Source: Pempheris klunzingeri
Lineage: Eukaryota; Chordata; Actinopteri; Acropomatiformes; Pempheridae
Length of the DNA: 64,000 nt
Assembly (NCBI RefSeq): GCF_042242105.1
Contig: NC_092035.1
Span: forward strand, 5,724,977-5,788,976
Direction of reading: 5' to 3'
Both the position numbers and the translations under genes were made by a program. The notes under the pieces were generated by a model. It saw only the letters and a list, made by a program, of their open reading frames with translations. It made no database searches and was not told the origin of the DNA. Positions 58,555 to 64,000 of the stretch are shown here, piece by piece. How positions within the stretch are numbered: position 1 is the stretch's first letter; the number at the start of each line of letters is the position of its first letter.

Positions 58555-58845
58555 CCTGAGTTGTTCTGCCTCTGAGTCCGTCAATTTGTTGTTATGGATG
58601 GCGGATTCAGAGGCAGAACAGCTCAGGTTAAAGGTATCAGCCGTCCTTGCCAGTGCCAAGGCACCACCTTCAAACCTCACCATACTAGAAAGGAAGGCAC
58701 TCGCATCACTTAAACGAGACCAGAACATCACCATCTTGCCGGCAGACAAGGGAAGATGCACAGTTGTTCTAAACACTACAGACTACAATGCAAAGGTGAC
58801 TAACCTCCTCAGCGACACAGCCACATATGAGACCCTGAAGTGAGA
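58555..58845 (+). mobile_element. Penelope-like element fragment 1 with fold-back head
   Basis: The + strand frame encodes SEAEQLRLKVSAVL, ERKALASLKRDQNITILPAD and KGRCTVVLNTTDYNAKV, typical of the region before the reverse-transcriptase core of Penelope-like retroelements in fish. A TGA stops it after YETLK. It opens with an inverted repeat: arms 58555-58580 and 58602-58627 match with two differences. The GIY-YIG endonuclease and RT core are absent. Confidence 0.7.
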
Positions 58846-58999
58846 TCCTACAAGCACCTATAAGAAGAAAGCAATTTACTAGTCTAAAGTACTTAATCTC
58901 CTTATATTATTAATCCCAAACAATATGGTTATTAATTCTTAAACTGCACATGAGTTAGAAGGCAGAAGTTGAAGGCATTTAATTGCTTTCTTCTTATAG

Positions 59000-59150
59000 G
59001 TTTCAGTTTAGTTTATTTGAAAGGGGACAATACAATTTCAGAAAACACATGATTACACATGGTTAAAAAAGCCAGAATTAGCCAGAAGGCTAGTTTTCAT
59101 CAGTAGTCCCCTGGCCATGATGTAAAAAAGCAGTAAAATACATCTACAAG
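59000..59150 (+). repeat. Unassigned interspersed repeat between Penelope fragments
   Basis: The stretch from AGTTTATTTGAAAGGGGACA to AGTCCCCTGGCC looks like a tail or terminal part of a dispersed fish repeat I have seen elsewhere, ending in near-complementary GGGGACA/AGTCCCC. I cannot name the family. Confidence 0.4.
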
Positions 59151-59334
59151 AGAAAAACATGGTTAGACACTTGATAGGGCACTAATGTAACAAATAACAT
59201 ATACATAACAAACTGTTAAGAAAGCACAGAGCACACAATACCTATACAATATAATACAAGATACATATTCAAACACTTACTGTACAATTAAGAGAGAATA
59301 AGACATCACAACATAACATTTGATCACAACATCA

Positions 59335-59960
59335 AAACATCACAACAGGCTTGTCTTTTAGTGTTGGCAGCTGTAGGTGTTGATAAGCCACATCTTCAAT
59401 TTTTTTGTGAAGACCTTGTATGTTGTAAGCAACATTGCTTGTAGGATCTCGCTTCAGGGTCTCATATGTGGCTTGGTCCTTCTCCAATTGTTGAAGGCAG
59501 TTAATTGCTTTCTTCGTATAGGTGCTTGTAGGATCTCGCTTCAGGGTCTCATATGTGGCTGTGTCGCTGAGGAGGTTAGTCACCTTTGCATTGTAGTCTG
59601 TAGTGTTTAGAACAACTGTGCATCTTCCCTTGTCTGCCGGCAAGATGGTGATGTTCTGGTCTTGTTTAAGTGATGCGAGTGCCTTCCTTTCTTGTATGGT
59701 GAGGTTCGAAGGTGACTGGACTCTGTGACCCTTCACTGTGGAGTCCAGCCCAAACAGTTTACGACTGGCTCTACAGTGGAGAGTCACAGAGTCCAGTCTG
59801 CTCAGCGAAAGGATAAGACAGGCCCACTTCACTATCAACTCCCTGAAAGTTAGGACAGACCAGATGTAGGAGCAACTTGCAGCACTTCTACCCAGTGATG
59901 TCCTGGAAGAAGTCTTTAAGTTTGCTCTTGATGTCAAGGGTCACAGAGTCCAGTTGCACA
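59335..59960 (-). mobile_element. Penelope-like element fragment 2, inverted, rearranged
   Basis: On the - strand a 201-codon open frame carries ERKALASLKQDQNITILPAD, the TTDYNAKV segment and KKAINCLQQLEKDQ, which are homologous to fragment 1 and extend it. A block encoding ATYETLKRDPTS occurs twice (59437-59472 and 59524-59560). At the upstream side, 18-base perfect inverted repeats lie at 59716-59733 and 59936-59953, with further partial copies between. No intact RT core is present. Confidence 0.65.
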
Positions 59961-60089
59961 GATGTCACAACATCTTAAGGAACGTCAGATCCGGAAAATC
60001 CAAACACTACAGTCACGACAGAGCATCCATAACACAACAGCAGAATTGATATGAAAGAACAAAGACCACAGCACAACAAAAAAGGACAA

Positions 60090-60310
60090 GTGGGTTAGGA
60101 ACCTGTCCGATTAGAGTCCTCACCCAATCAAAGAATGATGTCCTAGCCAAGGGACTGAGTTTTGCAGTAACACCAGAACACATTCCGTTGGTAGACCTCA
60201 TCACTGCCACTGAGTCCGCCATCCATAACAACAAACTGGCGGACTCAGAGGCAGAACAACTCAGGTTAAAGGTATCAGCCGTCCTCACCAGTGTCAAGGC
60301 GCCACCTCAG
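60090..60310 (+). mobile_element. Penelope-like element fragment 3
   Basis: On the + strand, NLSD, a one-base frameshift, then TQSKNDVLAKGLSFAVTPEH and LVDLITATESAIHNNKLADS precede the same SEAEQLRLKVSAVL as fragment 1. This is the expected N-terminal order of a fish Penelope-like ORF, so here the ESAIHNNKL segment is in its native orientation. It is cut off after KAPP. Confidence 0.7.
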
Positions 60311-61289
60311 ATTCTTCACCAGTGTGAGCACTCTTTAAACCTGCTTAGTCACACTAGTGTGCAATTGGGACACAGCTTTTAATTAGAAATATGCTGCACA
60401 TGTTGCAGAGGCCTAAAGTACTTCCGCTCCTTATATTATTAATCCCAAACAATATGGTTATTAATTCTAAAACTGCACGAGTTAAACCTAAAATGTCTTT
60501 TGTCTGAGTTTGTCAGATTCATCCATCATCGGAAATGTCAGTGTGGTTTGCAGTTTTTAATACCTACATTTCTATTATGTAACACTTAGGATATATATAT
60601 ATATATATATATATATTCGCACCTTGTAGGGTCGTTAAATAATTTCGGTGCCATTTGATCCCAGAAAATCAAAGAGCAGAAACTCCCACTGCCTTTGATC
60701 TTGAATCAATATGTAATGTCAGAAATGTCAAACTGTATGACTTTGCAGTGAAATAACTAGTGCACTGCCAAAAATGGGTAAAATAAAACAGAAGAGAAAT
60801 CGAAAGCTTCAGCCCAAGATTAATGATGTGTGAAAACTGTCACTGCTGCCCCACAGCCTTTAAACAAGGACTTTATTAAGAAGGTGTTTTATTTTGACAC
60901 CTTATCTGGGACAAATGCCAGTTTCCACCATAGAAAAGCCTTTGCAGAAGGTTGTGAGCCATTTTTATAGAGTAGATTTTAAGAGCAAGGTCAGTATGCT
61001 TCACCTCCTGTTTTATAGCTGCATGTTTGCCACAACTGAAAGTTTCAAGATAACATGAGATCAAATATAATGAGCAGGAGAGAATTTTCTGTTTTCTTTC
61101 AGAGTGTAAATCTATAACTCTACGTTGTAATGTTACTATGTGGGATTATTTATTTTATAGCTGTTTTTTCTCCAATTACAGTTGTAGCCTTCTAATATTT
61201 CAGTGACACTGTTATGGTTGTACTGCAGGGATTTATGGTGGCATCAGCACAGAGTTTACAACATCGTTCTTTATCATTTTATCTTTTAT
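60311..61289. other. No gene; AT microsatellite inside
   Basis: The block 60413-60485 repeats one near 58895-58950 (CTCCTTATATTATTAATCCC and the following ACAATATGGTTATTAATTCT), so the Penelope insertions and flanking DNA were duplicated together. A pure AT run lies at 60591-60616. Confidence 0.6.
60591..60616. repeat. AT microsatellite
   Basis: Thirteen uninterrupted AT units. Confidence 0.95.
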
Positions 61290-62055
61290 GTTAGTGTGGG
61301 CAGTGGTCTCCACCCTGCGGGACAGGACCTCTTCAGGAAGTCACCAGATAAACCTGGGGGGTTGTAAAGTGATTAACAAGATAAAAATGATCGAACATAA
61401 AATTATATTGATACTCTTGAGTTTTATGTACATTTTGAGAGGGGATATTACTCTTCTGTTGATCTCAAGACAAGGTAATCCGATTCGTTTTCATAATGCG
61501 CTTATGAAGATTGAAACAGTTTTAAATAGTCAAGTTATCGCCATATTAGCCATGTCTCCTTGTAAAGAATATAATTTAATTCAAGAGATTTCTATATTAA
61601 AGTGGCTATTATCACTTTTTTTATGATAGCACTGTATCAAATGACAATGTGAGAGATTTCAGCTCATAGTTTTGCTGTTCGGTTGCAACTTTACTGTTTT
61701 TAGTTGACTCTCGCAGCAGAGAAAAAGCTTGAGCTGTCCACTGTACTCTACCTGCTCAGCAGTCAGATACAGTTAGAGACTCGCTGGTTAGCATAGTGGA
61801 GTATTTAGCAGCTAAAAAGGCATAAATTCCCCTCTTGAGGTGGTGGAGACCAAAACTAGATTGAAAAGAGCCCTATCAACATAAGAGGAGTTGATAAATC
61901 AGTGTTGTGTTCACAACTTGTTTCTGCTGCCCCATAGTGGTCAAAAATCAGTTATTGCAGGTTTCGATAAAGTTTTAGCCACTTTTGACCCTTATTTTTA
62001 ACTGTTTCTTGTGAGCCCCCCAAACTTTATGGAAACTGCTGGAGGCACCATTTTT
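61290..62055 (+). repeat. Decayed teleost hAT-like and other non-coding repeats
   Basis: GCAGTGGTCTCCACCCTGCG, GTCACCAGATAAACCTGGGG and GTTGTAAAGTGATT at 61300-61375 resemble a common fish hAT-derived repeat. GACTCGCTGGTTAGCATAGTGG, AGTATTTAGCAGCTAAAAAGG, GTGGTGGAGACCAAAAC and CTGCCCCATAGTGGTCAAAA at 61775-61950 resemble another. The open frame at 61288-61626 runs through repeat DNA and is not credible as a gene. Confidence 0.5.
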
Positions 62056-62165
62056 AATGTAGTGGAGTAGAAGTATAAAGTAACATGCAATAGAAATACA
62101 TGAGTAAAGTACAAATACTTAAATGATATATAATACTTGAGTAAATGTACATGTTTACTTCCCAC
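62056..62165 (-). repeat. 'AGTACTTTTACTT' repeat, inverted fragment
   Basis: Its reverse complement carries ACTCAAGTATTATATATC, AAGTATTTGTACTTTACTC and CTTTATACTTCTACTCCAC, which match the left part of the family. Confidence 0.65.
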
Positions 62166-62394
62166 TAAAGAGATCAAACATTAAATATTATTTGTCATCA
62201 TTATTATTATTATTATTCCTACTAACAGTCAGCACTGGTTTCTTGTTACCATGACCACAATCATCCCATAACCTTAAAGAGGGGTTTATCATCGTAACCA
62301 TGACAACAAAGATTCCCAAGCCTCAACAACGTACTCATTTTAACTCAAATAATGATGTTTCCCTCAACATAACCTTAATGGACAGAGATTCAAT

Positions 62395-63065
62395 GTAATT
62401 TAAGTACATTTACCCAATGTTTTACTCCACAGCAATTATCTGACAGCTTTAGTTAATAATTAATAATTACTTTGCTGATTTAAAAAAAAAAAAAACATGC
62501 GAGCAAACACAATGTGATGTTTTGTTATAAATAAACTACCCAACAGTTCATACATGCAGAGTTAGAGTGATTAGTCCACAGAAAATTAATTGGTAACTAC
62601 TTTGATAATTGTTTGTCCTTTTTGATGTTGAAAAAAGTTGTGATTTCCTTTAAATGATATGAATAATTTGAATGTATTTTTAATAAATTAGAGGTTTGGA
62701 CTGTTGTTGGACACAACAATTGTGAAAGTGTCGCTTTGGTTTGTAAAAATTGTAAACACAGCGAGAAATGGCAACACAATGAACCCGAGCCCAAACAATC
62801 AATCAATGAATGGAAAAAATAATCAGCAGATGAATGAAAATAATCACTATCTGCTGTAAAATCCTGCTTTTACATGAATGATGATGAATAATAATCCAGT
62901 GATATAATATTATAACACACAGGGGACACTTTTCTGCTTTGAGTACTTTTACTTTCCCTACTTGAAGTACATTTTCCTTACATGCTTCTACTTATAACAG
63001 GGTATTTTTACGGTGTGGTATAATACTTTAATACAGGACGTGAATACTTCATCCACCAGTGGAGA
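62395..63065 (+). repeat. 'AGTACTTTTACTT' repeat, nearly full-length copy
   Basis: It starts in ATTTAAGTACATTTACCCAA, passes TTTACTCCACAGCAATTATC, ACAGCTTTAGTTAATAATTA and TAAACTACCCAACAGTTC, and ends GAATACTTCATCCACCAGTGG. This uninterrupted copy shows what the 55.95 kb copy looked like before the LTR insertion. Confidence 0.7.
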
Positions 63066-63288
63066 TTTTTAGGCCCAGACAAATTAAATGAAATTGTTTT
63101 TCTCAACTTCCTCCAAGGTCACAGCTGAACATTAATTTTAGGGACATTGTGAAGCATTTCTTTATTATGTATGATAGGATTACTTTAATCCTGTAGAGGC
63201 ATGTCTTTATAATCTGATTACATAATCAACAGTTCAGAGTGCTGATCACTGACGACATGTAGGTAATTCAGAGTGATGAAATGCGCAC

Positions 63289-63345
63289 CCTCCTCCTCCT
63301 CCTCCTCCTCCTCCCTCCTTCATTCCTCCTCCTCCTCCAGCTTCT
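63289..63345 (+). repeat. TCC/CTC trinucleotide tract
   Basis: Interrupted (TCC)n tract at the left edge of a CpG-richer block. Confidence 0.9.
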
Positions 63346-64000
63346 GTGTAGTGACAGGGTTTGTAACGTCAGTGTCGGTGCTGGAGGAGGCACCGTGCAT
63401 GCCTCCTGTGTTTATGTGTGTGTGTGTGTGTGTGGCTGGAGGAGTTACCAGCGAAGCTCCTGCAGACAGACATTTTCTCATCCACCGGGCTTCCCATAAT
63501 CTGTCAGATTAATCCAGCCCGCCGGAGCATACAAACCACCTTTGCGCTCCTGCGCCTCCTCCTCCTCAAATATCACCCCATTGTCTTCTTCTCCCCATTC
63601 TCATTCATGCAAATCCTCCAAGCAACGCCGATTTTTCTCTTCTTCCTCGCTGACATGACAGCCGAGCCTCCGGAGCGCTGTCCGCGGTGCTGAAACTCCT
63701 GCGACCTTCCACCTGCCGCGGAGAAAAGGCGCATTTAGCTCCAGCAGCTGGCATCTGACGCAAAATTGAGCCCGCTGGACACGAGCAGAGCCGACGACAA
63801 GTGTCGGAGGGGGTTCGAACTACCTGTTTGCTTCTCCGGGATTATGCTGCGCGTTTGAAGGGGACCGAGAAGTGGCCGTTCCTCATTCATTCAGCACATT
63901 TGAATTCGCAGCTGCATACCTACTGACCTACTTTGTGCAAGTTGGGAATAAAAACCGACGCAGGAGAGGAAGCAGTGCAAGCAGTGAGAGAGGCAGATGA
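63346..64000 (+). promoter_or_regulatory. CpG-richer block, candidate promoter/5'UTR of a gene beyond the right edge
   Basis: Compared with the surrounding DNA this block is GC- and CpG-rich (for example GAGCGCTGTCCGCGGTGC and CACCTGCCGCGG). It has a (TG)n at 63413-63433 and purine-rich sequence at its end, leading to an ATG at 63997. It looks like the start of a + strand transcript. I cannot tell which gene, and a - strand first exon of pcbp3 is an alternative. Confidence 0.4.

Noticed and set aside
58540-60310. Hammerhead ribozyme associated with Penelope-like elements
   Set aside because: Hammerheads occur in some of these elements, but I did not find the conserved CTGATGA and GAAA core in the right arrangement here.
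61288-61626. A 112-codon + strand frame with hydrophobic stretches
   Set aside because: It overlaps a decayed hAT-like repeat and AT-rich DNA. The apparent membrane segment follows from AT-rich codons.

Overview
This is nuclear DNA from a bony fish, most likely a percomorph teleost. It carries intron-split vertebrate genes with GT/AG junctions, eukaryotic tRNA genes, long CA/TG tracts and several repeat families I know as abundant in teleosts. No bacterial operons, CRISPR arrays or phage genes are visible.

Three protein-coding genes can be read. (1) The last six coding exons of a copper-transporting P1B-ATPase, best matched to atp7b, run on the + strand from 1139 to 3892; its 5' exons lie off the left edge. 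(2) A single-exon coding sequence for an LRRC3-family leucine-rich-repeat membrane protein lies on the - strand (16599-17381), with a predicted non-coding first exon near 19.2-19.5 kb. (3) A complete poly(C)-binding protein, pcbp3, is encoded on the - strand by 12 coding exons (36602 down to 28156; 327 residues, three KH domains). LRRC3 and PCBP3 are both on human chromosome 21q22.3, so their linkage here looks like conserved synteny. The genes have unrelated jobs: copper export, a cell-surface LRR protein, and binding of C-rich RNA.

The left 11.5 kb also holds a tRNA cluster. A tRNA-Arg(TCG)/tRNA-Ile(AAU) pair sits inside an atp7b intron. An inverted, partly decayed copy of the same Arg-spacer-Ile unit lies at 10.56-11.46 kb. 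Two degenerate tRNA-like fossils lie at 7.26 and 11.94 kb.

From about 36.7 kb to the right edge there is no recognisable coding exon. This stretch may be the long 5' intron and upstream region of pcbp3, with a promoter-like block at 45.1-45.35 kb. It is rich in transposon remains: copies of a fish 'AGTACTTTTACTT' repeat (one split by the 3' end of an LTR retrotransposon), Penelope-like retroelement fragments in opposing orientations with fold-back hairpins, and decayed MITE or hAT-like sequences. The last 700 bases are CpG-richer and look like the 5' end of another gene. I found no convincing new defence-type or operon-like system. The best leads are the inverted tRNA units, the Penelope fold-back structures, a 23-bp-arm hairpin at 54.6 kb, and the triple NAG splice acceptor in pcbp3.
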